Below, in pieces: positions 1-8,513 of a stretch of DNA of 64,000 nt. Location of the stretch: assembly GCF_001613265.1 (NCBI RefSeq), contig NZ_BDCA01000008.1:177323-241322 (forward strand), read 5' to 3'. The DNA comes from Nocardia vermiculata NBRC 100427 (GTDB taxonomy: Bacteria > Actinomycetota > Actinomycetes > Mycobacteriales > Mycobacteriaceae). The notes beneath the pieces are model-generated. The model worked only from the letters and a program-made list of their open reading frames with translations, had not been told where the DNA came from and ran no database searches. Position 1 is the stretch's first letter; the number at the start of each line of letters is the position of its first letter. The position numbers and the translations under genes are program-made.

Positions 1-185
1 AACCAGCGCTCGCGACCGACTCGCACTCGCGGTGCGACTCCCCGTGTCTGCGGGATCGTGCCGGCGAACGTGTGCGGATCTATGACGTCCTCGCCGCTGG
101 TGAGGTGCGGTCGCGAGGTAGTCGCGGGCCGCGTGCCCGTCGGCGCAGGGACAGATTCCGGCGTCGAATCTTCGGTAGTTCCCAT
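1..185 (-). CDS. N-terminal fragment of an unidentified protein (runs off the left edge)
   Basis: An open frame starts at ATG 185 on the minus strand and continues out of the window, giving 61 codons. A good ribosome site (AGAGGTGG) sits just upstream. The first ~35 residues are rich in Thr, Pro, Ser and Ala and look disordered. They are followed by a more structured-looking stretch with the motif VIDPHTFAGTIPQTRGVAPR (residues about 34-53), ending in basic residues and a Trp. No signal peptide or membrane segment lies in the visible part. I cannot assign a function. It could be co-transcribed with the Dabb gene about 250 bases upstream. Confidence 0.6.
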   Translation of the reverse strand, partial: MGTTEDSTPESVPAPTGTRPATTSRPHLTSGEDVIDPHTFAGTIPQTRGVAPRVRVGRERW

Positions 186-434
186 CCGGTCCACCTCTGG
201 TCAGCCGTGCTCATGGAAACGCCTGATGATCACCTATGACGGTAGGACACTCCCGCCGCTGCGGCGGGCAGGTCGGGAAGAGAAGTAGGCATTCCGATAC
301 CAACGACCGCCGTCGCAACCGTGCAGACCCGGATGTGCTGACCGGGCCGACCCGGGCTCCGGAGTGCCGAGATCCGCGACCGTGCCGGCCCACACATGGG
401 TGGACCCGGACAGGGGCGCTGTGAGCTGTTCGGG

Positions 435-881
435 TCAGGTCGTTTCCGGCGGGGAGGCATGCCCCGGCCGGCCGTGTGTGCCGGGTGCGGCGCTGCCGCT
501 GTACTCGCCGAGGTCGGCGACCAGTTCGGCGATGTCGGGAATGTTCTCGAAGCGGCGCCGGTGGATCTCGGCGATCGTGTTTTCCACCTCCGGGTCCGGA
601 TCGTCGACGATGTCGTAGGACACGAACTTGTCGACCAGCGGTAACCCGACTCGGTCCATGGCCAGGTGGGCCGGGTGGTTCATGTACTGCTCGTAACTCT
701 CGAGGTCGGCGAGGACGGACACCGCACCGTAGTCGAACTCTCCGCCGAAGTCGGGCCCGACGATGCGCGCCTGGATGGCAGGTATGGCGTTGATGTGCTC
801 GCGCATCTGCGCGAGTGCGGCGTGTTTGTCCTCCTCCGCGATGTCGGGCTTTACCGTGAACCGAATGCAGTGGTAGATCAT
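435..881 (-). CDS. Dabb-family (stress-responsive alpha/beta barrel) protein
   Basis: The 148-residue product begins MIYHCIRFTVKPD and has the layout of a single Dabb/dimeric ferredoxin-like domain over about residues 1-100: an N-terminal strand with a His-rich start, a helix of charged residues, and the segment FDYGAVSVLADLESYEQYMN. Such small dimeric proteins are mostly uncharacterised; some are cyclases or aldolases acting on polycyclic or aromatic intermediates. Residues after about 125 are Pro/Gly/Ala-rich and probably disordered. ATG 881 was preferred to the upstream ATG 986 because it has a close ribosome site (GAGAGGAAGA) and starts exactly at the first strand of the fold. The gene is divergent from the secreted-protein gene. 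A precise reaction cannot be given. Confidence 0.75.
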   Translation of the reverse strand: MIYHCIRFTVKPDIAEEDKHAALAQMREHINAIPAIQARIVGPDFGGEFDYGAVSVLADLESYEQYMNHPAHLAMDRVGLPLVDKFVSYDIVDDPDPEVENTIAEIHRRRFENIPDIAELVADLGEYSGSAAPGTHGRPGHASPPETT

Positions 882-1057
882 CGATTCTTCCTCTCGTCGG
901 GGCGTACGCAGCGAACGCGGTGGGGTAGCTGTGGGCGAGTTCCAGGATCTTGTACGCACGCCCTTCTTCGCGTCGGTGGAAATCACCTACACACCGATAC
1001 GGGTGGCTCGGGCGCGGGCCCGAAAGCGTTCTTATCGGTCCCATTAAGCGGGAGTGA

Positions 1058-1079
1058 GGTAGCGCACCGATCCGCTACC
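1058..1079. promoter_or_regulatory. Inverted repeat in divergent promoter region
   Basis: GGTAGCG and CGCTACC form perfect 7-base arms around an 8-base spacer, 41 bases upstream of the secreted-protein start and in the 238-base gap between two divergent genes. It could be an operator or a 5'-leader hairpin. No regulator gene lies beside it, so this is a weak call. Confidence 0.3.
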
Positions 1080-1119
1080 GCGTGTGATGTGCGCTACACC
1101 GCGAGCTGAAAGGCCTCTC

Positions 1120-1809
1120 ATGAACATCAAGAAACTCGGCGCGACATCTGCGTTGGTCATTGCTGCGATGACCGTCACAGCCGGAGGCGCATACGCTGCC
1201 CCCACCGATACTGCCGCACCGTCGTCGAACTCCGCGGAATCCGCTCAGCGGGTAATCAATTACGAGGTCAGCCGTTCGGGTGACGATGTGCTCATCACCA
1301 CTGACGCGGGCACCCTGACCACCTCGGACACCCAGCTCGAGGTCCGCGACGGCAGCGGCGCGGTCGTCGCGGGCGTGCCGTTGACCTACGTCATGAACGA
1401 CAAGGCCTTCCCGATCGCCGCATCGGTCGACGGAAACACGGCGCGGCTGACCCCGAGTAGAACGCCGGTCGCTCGCCCGGATCTCCCGCTGCGTGACGTC
1501 GATCTGTCCACTGCGGTGACGACAGCGATGCCGGAACTCGCACTCGCTGCATCGGCGGGCGCGATCCTCGGCGCCGTCGTGGGCGGCGGGGGTGGCTGCA
1601 TCGCCGGCGCGGTCGTCGGCCTGGCTGCCACTGCCCCTATGGCAGCTCTGCTGGGAGCCGGCCCGTTGGCGGGCTGCGCCATGGGCGCGGTCACCATGGC
1701 GCCGCTCGGTGCGATCGGTGGCTCGATCCTGGTCGGCGGCCCGGCTCTGCTTGCTGTCGCCATCCAATTCGTGCAACTGCTGGGCCAGCCCCCCGCCCCG
1801 AAGAAGTAG
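1120..1809 (+). CDS. Small secreted protein, function unknown
   Basis: The 229-residue product has a clear Sec signal peptide: basic MNIKK, a hydrophobic core, and a likely AYA cleavage site near residue 26. A mature region of roughly 90 residues with a beta-strand-like pattern follows (INYEVSRSGDDVLITTDAG). The C-terminal half (about residues 138-225) is extremely rich in Gly and Ala and strongly hydrophobic, with three Cys, and resembles a membrane-inserting or packing segment. I recognise the general type from mycolic-acid actinomycetes but know no function for it. The start at 1120 has a nearby ribosome site (GAAAGG) and places the signal peptide at the N-terminus. A terminator-like hairpin follows, so it is probably monocistronic. 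Confidence 0.8.
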   Translation: MNIKKLGATSALVIAAMTVTAGGAYAAPTDTAAPSSNSAESAQRVINYEVSRSGDDVLITTDAGTLTTSDTQLEVRDGSGAVVAGVPLTYVMNDKAFPIAASVDGNTARLTPSRTPVARPDLPLRDVDLSTAVTTAMPELALAASAGAILGAVVGGGGGCIAGAVVGLAATAPMAALLGAGPLAGCAMGAVTMAPLGAIGGSILVGGPALLAVAIQFVQLLGQPPAPKK

Positions 1810-1826
1810 CTCGGCGACCACGAATT

Positions 1827-1856
1827 CCCGGGGTGGATTCCGGTATCCACCCCGGG
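1827..1856 (+). terminator. Terminator-like hairpin after the secreted-protein gene
   Basis: A perfect 12-base stem (CCCGGGGTGGAT with its complement) closes a 6-base loop, starting 18 bases after the stop codon at 1809. There is no U-run, as is common for hairpins in high-GC actinomycetes. It lies entirely upstream of the next gene's ribosome site. Confidence 0.6.
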
Positions 1857-1894
1857 GCTGCCACAGTCCCGACACACACGACTCGGAGGACACG

Positions 1895-2686
1895 ATGAGC
1901 ACGGCTCCGCTCGACATCACGACCGCGCTGGACCTGTCGGGGCGCGTCGCGCTGGTCACCGGTGGCACCAGAGGAATCGGGTTCTCGATCGCGGAGCAGC
2001 TGCTCGCAGCCGGTGCGTGCGTCGTCGTGTGCGGGCGGACCCGTCCCGATGTGCTCCCCGTCGTCGCCGGCCGCTCGGCGCAGTTCCTGGCCGCCGATGT
2101 TCGTGCGGCCGATGCGGCGGCGGCGCTGGTGGAACGGACGGCGGCGCTGCACGGCCGCCTCGACGCGGTGGTGAACAATGCGGGCGGTTCACCCGACGCC
2201 GACGCCGCCACCGTCTCGACCGGTTTCGTCGACAAGGTCGTCGCGCTGAATATGCTCGCCCCGTTCTATGTTGCGCAGGCCGCGAACCGCGTGATGCAGA
2301 CGCAGGCGGGCGGCGGCACCATCGTGAACATCGGCAGCCTGTCGGCGCACGATCCGCAGCCGGGGACCGCAGCGTATTCGGCGGCGAAAGCGGGGCTGCT
2401 GATGTTCACCAAGGCCCTCGCACTGGAATGGGCTCCACTGGTGCGGGTCAACCACATTACCGCCGGGCTCGTACACACGGAGACGGCGGCCGCCGGCTAC
2501 AGCGGGAACGACGGTACCGCGGTCGCGAGCATCATTCCGATGCGGCGCATGGCAGATCCGGCCGACATCGCACGCACGTGCCTGTTCCTGTGCAGCGACC
2601 TGTCCGCGTACCTCAACGGCGCGGACATAGCGGTCCACGGTGGTGGCGAAATACCCGGCCGCTATGTGATCACCCGAGGTACGTAG
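1895..2686 (+). CDS. SDR family oxidoreductase
   Basis: The product is a classical short-chain dehydrogenase of 263 residues. It shows the cofactor motif TGGTRGIG (residues 22-29), NNAG near 94-97, and a catalytic Ser148 / Tyr161 / Lys165 set (YSAAK). It probably interconverts an alcohol and a ketone with NAD(P)H. The start at 1895 follows a strong CGGAGGA site. It converges with the next SDR, 20 bases between stop codons, so it is not in that operon. Its place in an SDR-rich steroid-type locus suggests a hydroxysteroid or hydroxyacyl substrate, but this is inference. Confidence 0.85.
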   Translation: MSTAPLDITTALDLSGRVALVTGGTRGIGFSIAEQLLAAGACVVVCGRTRPDVLPVVAGRSAQFLAADVRAADAAAALVERTAALHGRLDAVVNNAGGSPDADAATVSTGFVDKVVALNMLAPFYVAQAANRVMQTQAGGGTIVNIGSLSAHDPQPGTAAYSAAKAGLLMFTKALALEWAPLVRVNHITAGLVHTETAAAGYSGNDGTAVASIIPMRRMADPADIARTCLFLCSDLSAYLNGADIAVHGGGEIPGRYVITRGT

Positions 2687-2706
2687 TCCTGCCGAACGGC
2701 CGCAAC

Positions 2707-3555
2707 CTACGCGGAGGTTCGTGATGCGGCGCCCGCGTCGACCGGCACCACGATGCCGGTGATGTGGGCGCTCGCCTTGTCCGCGAGGAACAGCACTGCC
2801 CGCGTCACGTCGAACGGGTCGAGCACCGCGATCGGCACCGCATGATTCTGCTGGAGTACGGGCGCCACGTCGTCCCAGGTGGGGTCGTTCAGGTCCGGGC
2901 GCACCACCCGGTAGAGGTTGTCGTTTCGCACCATGGGGGTGTCGATGTTTCCGGGAGCCACCACGTTCACCGTCACACCCTGCGGCGCGAGCTCGCTCGC
3001 AGCGGACTTCGACATACCGATGACGCCCCACTTGGAGGCGCAGTACGCCGCCTGACCCGGTACGGCGGTGCGACCCAGCATCGAAGAGATGGTGACGATG
3101 CGCCCGTACCCACGCCGGGTCATACCGGGTGCGACCGCCGCAATGGTGTTGAACACGCCCACCAGGTTGGCGCCGATGACGCTGTCCCACACCTGCTGGT
3201 CGTGGTCGGTGATCGGCGCAACGGCGGACACCCCGGCATTCGCTACGGCGATGTCGATGTGGCCGAACTCGTTGTCGGCGTGCGTGACAAGTGCCTCGAG
3301 AGCCGATCGGTCCGCGGTGTTCACCTGCCGCGAGATGACCCTGCGGCCCAGGGCCTCGATCCGGCGTGCCGTCTCGGCCAGCTCCTGTTCGGTACCCAGC
3401 GGGTAGCCGATGCCCGGCGCATCCGAACAGCTGTCACAGATCACCAGGTCTGCACCGCGTTCGGCGAAAGCTATGGCGTGTGAACGGCCCTGCCCGCGTG
3501 CGGCACCCGTCACCAGGGCCACGGTGCCGGCGAAGTTCGTATTTTCGGTAGTCAT
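2707..3555 (-). CDS. Mycofactocin-type SDR oxidoreductase
   Basis: This 282-residue SDR has TGAARGQG near residues 17-24 and an active-site YCASK (Tyr171, Lys175). After the second beta strand it carries an insertion of about 15-20 residues (DSCSDAPGIGYPLGTEQ) leading into LAETARRIEALGRR. That insertion and wording are hallmarks of SDRs assigned to mycofactocin-dependent oxidoreduction, which hold a non-exchangeable nicotinamide and pass electrons to the peptide-derived cofactor mycofactocin. No mft biosynthesis genes are visible here. Two ATGs are close together: 3561 abuts the AAGGA site, while 3555 lies 6 bases from it and is preferred. It is the last gene of a three-SDR leftward set. Confidence 0.85.
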   Translation of the reverse strand: MTTENTNFAGTVALVTGAARGQGRSHAIAFAERGADLVICDSCSDAPGIGYPLGTEQELAETARRIEALGRRVISRQVNTADRSALEALVTHADNEFGHIDIAVANAGVSAVAPITDHDQQVWDSVIGANLVGVFNTIAAVAPGMTRRGYGRIVTISSMLGRTAVPGQAAYCASKWGVIGMSKSAASELAPQGVTVNVVAPGNIDTPMVRNDNLYRVVRPDLNDPTWDDVAPVLQQNHAVPIAVLDPFDVTRAVLFLADKASAHITGIVVPVDAGAASRTSA

Positions 3556-3579
3556 CGACATTCCTTCGGTTGCAGGCGC

Positions 3580-4413
3580 CTATTTGACGCAGTGTCCGGC
3601 ATCCACCGGGAGGGTGACGCCCGTGATGTAGCGGGCTTCGTCGGAGGCGAGGAACAGGCACGCGTTGGCGATGTCCACCGGCTCCAGCATCGGCACGGGC
3701 AGCAGGTGCATGGATGCCGTGCCGGCCTCGAACTGCTCCTGGGTGGGATGCTCGGTCCCGGGGCAGAACGTACGCATCGTGCCCTCGTTCTGGATCATCG
3801 TGGTGCGGGTGTTCGCCGGATGCACGGTATTCACCCGGATGCCGGATTCCGCCAGCTCCTGGGCGAGCGCACGCATGAGACCCACTACGCCGGTTTTGGC
3901 CGCCACGTAGTGGCCCACGCTCATCAGTCCCCGCAACCCCGCGATCGAGCTGATGAGGACGATCGACCCACCGCGCCCCGTCTCCAGTACATGCGGGATC
4001 GCCGCCTTGCAGGTCTTCCAGACACCGGTGAGGTTGACATCCAGCATCGTCTGCCAGGCGTCTTCGGACAGCTCGACGGCGGGGCCAGCGGAGCTGATAC
4101 CCGCTGTGGCACAAACGATGTCGAGGTGCTCGAACTCGGCAACCCCCTCCGCCACCGCCGAGTCCAGTGCGTCCTGATCGCGCACATCCGCTTCGAACGC
4201 TGTGATCCGCCGGCCGAGGGCCTCGACCTGTCGCACCGTCTCGGCAAGATCGGCCGGCGACGATCCCGGGGTGGTGGAGTGCTCGACCGGTGCGCAGCGG
4301 TCCACCACGATCACGTCCGCACCTTCCTCGGCGAAGCGCACCGCCTGTGCGCGCCCGATTCCCCGCGCGCCGCCCGTGATCAGGGCGGTCTTTCCCGTCA
4401 ATCGCGTACCCAT
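3580..4413 (-). CDS. Mycofactocin-type SDR oxidoreductase
   Basis: The 277-residue product has TGGARGIG (residues 13-20), the insertion DRCAPVEHSTTPGSSPADLAE (from about 38, the length typical of mycofactocin-coupled SDRs), and YVAAK (Tyr169, Lys173). A segment near residues 200-230 (NEGTMRTFCPGTEHPT) forms the substrate-side lid. The start ATG at 4413 overlaps the stop codon of the upstream SDR by one base (TGATG), and an AGAAGGTGG site lies just upstream, so the two genes are translationally coupled. The likely role is alcohol oxidation in a catabolic pathway; the substrate is unknown. Confidence 0.85.
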   Translation of the reverse strand: MGTRLTGKTALITGGARGIGRAQAVRFAEEGADVIVVDRCAPVEHSTTPGSSPADLAETVRQVEALGRRITAFEADVRDQDALDSAVAEGVAEFEHLDIVCATAGISSAGPAVELSEDAWQTMLDVNLTGVWKTCKAAIPHVLETGRGGSIVLISSIAGLRGLMSVGHYVAAKTGVVGLMRALAQELAESGIRVNTVHPANTRTTMIQNEGTMRTFCPGTEHPTQEQFEAGTASMHLLPVPMLEPVDIANACLFLASDEARYITGVTLPVDAGHCVK

Positions 4414-5213
4414 CACGCCACCTTCTGGGTCTGGCCGGCGTCCACGACCAGCTGCTGGCCGGTGATGCACCGGGATTCGTCGGAGGCCAGGAACAGCACA
4501 GCGTTCGCCACGTCCTCGGGTTCCGCCCACGGCAGCGGTAGCAGGTTCCGCCGAGTGAGAATCGGCGTCACATCGTCCTCGGTGGGGTTGTCCAGATCCG
4601 GCCGCAGTCGCGCGAATGTCGTGGGGTTGTTGGTCATTTCGGTGTTCACGGCGCCGGGTACGACCGTGTTCACCCGAATCGACTGCGGTCCGAGCTCGTT
4701 CGCCAGCGTTCGGGCCAGCCCCACGATGCCGTGTTTGGCCGCACTGTACTGTGACGCACCCGCGACCGACTTGATGCCGGCCGTCGAGCTGACCAGGATG
4801 ACCGAGCCGCCGCCACGCTGACGCAGGGCCGCCGCGGAGGCCTTCACCGTATGCCATGCCCCGGTGAGATTGACGCCGATCGATCGGTCCCATACCTGTT
4901 CGTCGATCGTCCACGAGTCGCCGGGGTGCTCGCACACCCCCGCGTTGGCCACCACGATATCGAGGCCACCGAGCCGGTCGACGCCCGCAGCGACGGCGTC
5001 GGCCAACGCCGCGTGATCCTGCACGTCCGCGCATGCGGTCACGATGCTTCGCTGATGTGCGTGGACGCGGTCCGCCGCTGCTGTCAGCCGGTTCGCGTCG
5101 ATGTCGACGGCGATGATGTCCGCGCCCTCGGCGGCGAGCCGAGCGACGAAGCTCGAGCCCATGCCCGCTCCTGCGCCGGTCACCAGCGCTACCTTTCCTG
5201 CCAGACGTGTCAC
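4413..5213 (-). CDS. SDR family oxidoreductase, first gene of the leftward SDR operon
   Basis: The 266-residue SDR has TGAGAGMG near residues 12-19, ANAGV near 89-93, and YSAAK (Tyr156, Lys160). Its C-terminal half (PTTFARLRPDLDNPTEDDVTPIL) resembles the neighbouring mycofactocin-type enzymes, but it lacks their insertion after strand 2. Two in-frame GTG codons exist: 5219 touches the AAGGGA ribosome site, whereas 5213 has normal 6-base spacing and is chosen. It is the promoter-proximal member of a three-SDR operon and is divergent from the SDR at 5366. Confidence 0.83.
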   Translation of the reverse strand: MTRLAGKVALVTGAGAGMGSSFVARLAAEGADIIAVDIDANRLTAAADRVHAHQRSIVTACADVQDHAALADAVAAGVDRLGGLDIVVANAGVCEHPGDSWTIDEQVWDRSIGVNLTGAWHTVKASAAALRQRGGGSVILVSSTAGIKSVAGASQYSAAKHGIVGLARTLANELGPQSIRVNTVVPGAVNTEMTNNPTTFARLRPDLDNPTEDDVTPILTRRNLLPLPWAEPEDVANAVLFLASDESRCITGQQLVVDAGQTQKVA

Positions 5214-5273
5214 AGTCACTCCCTTGGTCGTGTCGCCACGGTAGGCAGATCCCGGGCTTCCGCACTCGGCCGT

Positions 5274-5294
5274 CTCATCTGCTGGGAGGATGAG
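5274..5294. promoter_or_regulatory. Inverted repeat between divergent SDR genes
   Basis: CTCATC and GATGAG form 6-base arms around a 9-base spacer, roughly in the middle of the 152-base divergent intergenic region. It is a possible shared operator. The arms are short, so chance occurrence is quite possible. Confidence 0.25.
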
Positions 5295-5365
5295 TTTCGC
5301 TTTCTCCGTTCGGCTCTAACGTCCGCTGTGACAACGACAGGCGATGTGATGAAGAAGGCGAATCG

Positions 5366-6178
5366 ATGAGCATTGTCCAGGGATCCGGTGGGGTCGCGGT
5401 GGTCACGGGTGCGGGTAGCGGGATCGGTGCGGCGATCGCCCGCCGCGCCGCGGCCCGCGGGATGCAGGTCGTGCTCGCGGACATCTCCGCCGGGCGCATC
5501 GACGCGATCGCCCGGGAACTCGCACATTCCGGGCACGAGGCGGTAGCGGTCCCGACCGATGTGACCGACCCCGAATCGGTGGATGCCCTGGCCGACGCCG
5601 CCTACGAGCGCTTCGGCCACGTGACCCTGCTGGCCAACAACGCGGGTCTCGAATCGCTCGGCAACCTGTGGGAGATCCCGCCGGGGGAGTGGCGCCGGCT
5701 CGTCTCGGTCAACGTGGACGGGATATTTCACGGCATCCGTTCGTTCGTTCCACGGATGGGTGCGGATCCGCGCCCGTCGTCTGTGGTCAACACGACGTCG
5801 GTAGGCGGCATCGGCACGACACCTGGGATGGGAGCGTATACCGTCTCCAAGCATGCAGCGCAGCAGATGACGGAGTGCCTCTATCTCGAATGCGCCGAGG
5901 CATTTCCACAGATCAGGATTTCCGCTTTCGTGCCGGCGCACGTGTCCACCCGCATCTTCGAAGTTGTGCGGCCGGTGGAGAAGACCGCGGACGCGGTCGA
6001 ATACTGGCGTGGTCAACTCCGGGACAAGGGCATGACGCCCGAGGGTGCGGCCCGAATCTTCTTCGACGGGGTCGACCGTGAAGATTTCTGGATCCTCACC
6101 CATCCGGAGGCGTTCGACAGGATCGCCGGGCGGCGCTCCCGCCTCCTCGCCGAAGCCCTTCGTCCCGACGCGCCGTGA
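5366..6178 (+). CDS. SDR family oxidoreductase
   Basis: The 270-residue SDR has TGAGSGIG at about residues 14-21, ANNAG near 89-93 and YTVSK as active site. After the catalytic Lys the chain is longer and more divergent than usual (ECAEAFPQIRISAFVPAHVSTRIFEVVRP), followed by a helical C-terminus carrying several aromatic residues that could shape a large hydrophobic pocket. The start at ATG 5366 has an AGAAGG site upstream. It is divergent from the three-SDR operon and convergent with the APH gene. The reaction is presumably NAD(P)-linked alcohol/ketone interconversion; the substrate is unknown. Confidence 0.82.
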   Translation: MSIVQGSGGVAVVTGAGSGIGAAIARRAAARGMQVVLADISAGRIDAIARELAHSGHEAVAVPTDVTDPESVDALADAAYERFGHVTLLANNAGLESLGNLWEIPPGEWRRLVSVNVDGIFHGIRSFVPRMGADPRPSSVVNTTSVGGIGTTPGMGAYTVSKHAAQQMTECLYLECAEAFPQIRISAFVPAHVSTRIFEVVRPVEKTADAVEYWRGQLRDKGMTPEGAARIFFDGVDREDFWILTHPEAFDRIAGRRSRLLAEALRPDAP

Positions 6179-6206
6179 TACCGGGGCTGTGTCGGTCCAC
6201 CTCTCG

Positions 6207-7253
6207 TCAGGACAATTGTTGCGCACGCGCCGAGGCCTGGGCTGCGAGCCGCTCCGCCTGTGCGGCAAACGATTCGGGACTGCGATCGGTACGCCCCATC
6301 GATCCCCGCGACATTCGCGCGTAGACGTTCTCGACGATGCAGGCCGTCTTCCACCAGCTGAATGCGATATAGAAATCGACGTCGCGATCGGCCACGTCCA
6401 GCGTCGGCCGCATCGCGTCGCGGTACGCGCGCACCAGCTCCGCGCGGGAGGGCAGCCCGGTCGTGAGTGTCGGCGGGTTCTCCAGAGCTGTCACCTCGTC
6501 GCCGGGTTGCGCCCAATACACGAGGAAATGCCCGAGGTCGGCCAGTGGGTCGCCGACCGTCGTCAACTCCCAGTCCAGTACCCCGACGACCGTGCATTCC
6601 GGGCCGATGAGGCAGTTGTCCAGCCGAAAGTCTCCATGGACGATCGAGGCCCGGCGCTGCACCGGAACCTGCTGCGCGAGGAGATCTCGGGCGTGCTCGA
6701 TGTCCCCGAGTACCCGCACCCGATCGCTTTCCCAGTTGTGTGACCAGCGTGCCAGCTGGCGTTCGATGAAGCCGCGTTGTTCGGCGCGCCGGCCCCATCC
6801 GACCGTGGCAAGGTCGACCTGGTGCAGTGCCGCCATCGCCTCGATCAGCGAGTGTGCGATGCGCGACCGTTGGGCGGGATCCGCGAAGCGCTCGAAATCC
6901 GCCGGCCCGCGAACGATCGCACCGTCGAGGTGCTCCATCACGAAAAATGGTGCGCCGTTGACTCGTTCGTCCTCGCATGTCCCCAGCACGGCCGGCGTCG
7001 GGACACCGGTGCCCGTGACCTTCCGTAGCACGCCCGCCTCACGCACGACGTCGTGGGCGTTGCCCGTAGGCACCCCGAGCGGTGGCCTGCGTAGTACCCA
7101 ACGACCCGAGGCCGAGTCCGTGACCGCGTAGGTCAGGTTGGATCGCCCGCCCGCGATCTGCGTGAAATGCAAGGGGGGCACCACTTCTGGAATATTCGCG
7201 AGAAACCACTTCGTCACCGCATCGTGCGAGATGCCCACCGTCTCAGCATCCAT
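6207..7253 (-). CDS. APH-fold phosphotransferase (ACAD10/11 kinase-domain type)
   Basis: The 348-residue protein has the aminoglycoside-phosphotransferase/choline-kinase fold: a GGRSNLTY nucleotide loop near 35-42, HGDFRLDN at 206-213 (catalytic Asp208, Asn213) and the metal-binding LDWELTTVGDP starting near 226. Here the likely substrate is not an antibiotic. In mammals the same domain is fused to an acyl-CoA dehydrogenase in ACAD10 and ACAD11, where it phosphorylates 4-hydroxyacyl-CoA. In this operon it sits 31 bases downstream of a separate ACAD10/11-type dehydrogenase. ATG 7253 is preferred over GTG 7259 because GGAGGA touches the latter but is well spaced from the former. Confidence 0.85.
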   Translation of the reverse strand: MDAETVGISHDAVTKWFLANIPEVVPPLHFTQIAGGRSNLTYAVTDSASGRWVLRRPPLGVPTGNAHDVVREAGVLRKVTGTGVPTPAVLGTCEDERVNGAPFFVMEHLDGAIVRGPADFERFADPAQRSRIAHSLIEAMAALHQVDLATVGWGRRAEQRGFIERQLARWSHNWESDRVRVLGDIEHARDLLAQQVPVQRRASIVHGDFRLDNCLIGPECTVVGVLDWELTTVGDPLADLGHFLVYWAQPGDEVTALENPPTLTTGLPSRAELVRAYRDAMRPTLDVADRDVDFYIAFSWWKTACIVENVYARMSRGSMGRTDRSPESFAAQAERLAAQASARAQQLS

Positions 7254-7284
7254 GACCACTCCTCCACAAGTTTCGGCAAGCCGT

Positions 7285-8484
7285 CTACCGGTATTTGCGT
7301 AGCTCGTGCCGAGCCACGCTGCGGATGTGGACCTCGTCCGGCCCGTCGGCTATTCCCAGGATCCGGGCACTTGCCCACATCCGTGCGATGGGGAAGTCGT
7401 CGGTGACACCGCCCCCGCCATGGCTCTGGATCGCCCGGTTCAGCACCGATCGGGCAACACGCGGACCGATCACCTTCACCGCGGCGATCTCGATCTGGGC
7501 GCCCTTGGCGCCTACCTGATCGATCATCCACGCGGTCTTGAGGACCAGCAGTCGAGCTTGTTCGATCTCCAGGCGAGACTCGGCGATCCAGGTGCGAATC
7601 ACACCCTGGTCGGAGAGTGGACCGCCGAAGGCGTTGCGCGACATCGCCCGTCGTGCCATCAACTCCAGCCCCCGCTCGGCCATGCCGATGCAGCGCATCG
7701 CGTGATGGATGCGGCCCGGGCCGAGGCGGGCCTGTGCGATCGCGAATCCCTCACCTGCACCGGACAGCATGTTCGCGACCGGCACGCGGACGTCGGAGAA
7801 CGTGATCTCGCAGTGCCCCTGTTGGTCGTAATAGCCGAAAATCGGTAGCGAGCGGACGATCTCGACGCCAGGGGTCGCGACCGGGACGAGGATCATCGAC
7901 TGCTGCCGGTGCACCGGCGCGTCCGGATCCGTCTTGCCCATCACCACGAGGATCTCGCAGCGTGGATCACCGGCGCCCGAGGTCCACCACTTGCGGCCGT
8001 TGATCACGTACTCGTCCCCGTCCCGGACGATCGAGGTGGAGATGTTGCGCGCATCCGAGGACGCCACGTCCGGTTCGGTCATCGAAAAGCCCGACCGGAT
8101 CCGGCCGTCGAGCAGGGGTTCGAGCCACCGCTGCTGTTGTTCGGGCGTGCCGAACATGTGCAGGATCTCCATGTTGCCGGTGGACGGCGCGGAACAGTTC
8201 AGTGCTTCCGGCGCGATGTAGGGCGAGCGGCCCGTCACCTCGGCGATGTGTGCGTAGTCGAGGTGGGTCAGGCCCGAGAGCGCGGGCAGGAACAGGTTCC
8301 ACAGGCCCTGCCGGCGGGCCTCGGCCTTGAGTTGTTCCACCACCGGCGGTAGCTCGTGGCTGCGCGGGCCGGCGGTCTCGCGCTGCTCGGCGTACACCGC
8401 CTCGGCGGGGTAGACGTGGGAGTCCATGAAGGTGTGCAGACGCCCGATGATGTTGCGGGCTTCCGGACTCGGTGAAAGATCCAT
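7285..8484 (-). CDS. Acyl-CoA dehydrogenase, ACAD10/11-like
   Basis: This is a full-length 399-residue FAD-dependent acyl-CoA dehydrogenase. The mid-domain FAD-contact motif reads GFSMTEPDVASSD (about 135-147), followed by GRKWWTSGA, and the C-terminal domain ends with GPDEVHIRSVARHEL, the GPDEVH wording characteristic of the ACAD10/ACAD11 branch. Paired with the adjacent APH kinase it forms a split version of that fused animal enzyme, suggesting removal of a 4- or otherwise remote hydroxyl from an acyl-CoA. The start at 8484 follows GAGGAGC. Part of the long leftward operon headed by ipdA. Confidence 0.9.
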   Translation of the reverse strand: MDLSPSPEARNIIGRLHTFMDSHVYPAEAVYAEQRETAGPRSHELPPVVEQLKAEARRQGLWNLFLPALSGLTHLDYAHIAEVTGRSPYIAPEALNCSAPSTGNMEILHMFGTPEQQQRWLEPLLDGRIRSGFSMTEPDVASSDARNISTSIVRDGDEYVINGRKWWTSGAGDPRCEILVVMGKTDPDAPVHRQQSMILVPVATPGVEIVRSLPIFGYYDQQGHCEITFSDVRVPVANMLSGAGEGFAIAQARLGPGRIHHAMRCIGMAERGLELMARRAMSRNAFGGPLSDQGVIRTWIAESRLEIEQARLLVLKTAWMIDQVGAKGAQIEIAAVKVIGPRVARSVLNRAIQSHGGGGVTDDFPIARMWASARILGIADGPDEVHIRSVARHELRKYR

Positions 8485-8513
8485 GTACAGCTCCTCGGGG
8501 AGTGGGCGGGGCG

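Noticed and set aside
6207..7253. Aminoglycoside resistance kinase
   Set aside because: The fold is shared, but the pairing with an ACAD10/11-type dehydrogenase in a catabolic operon points to acyl-CoA metabolism.
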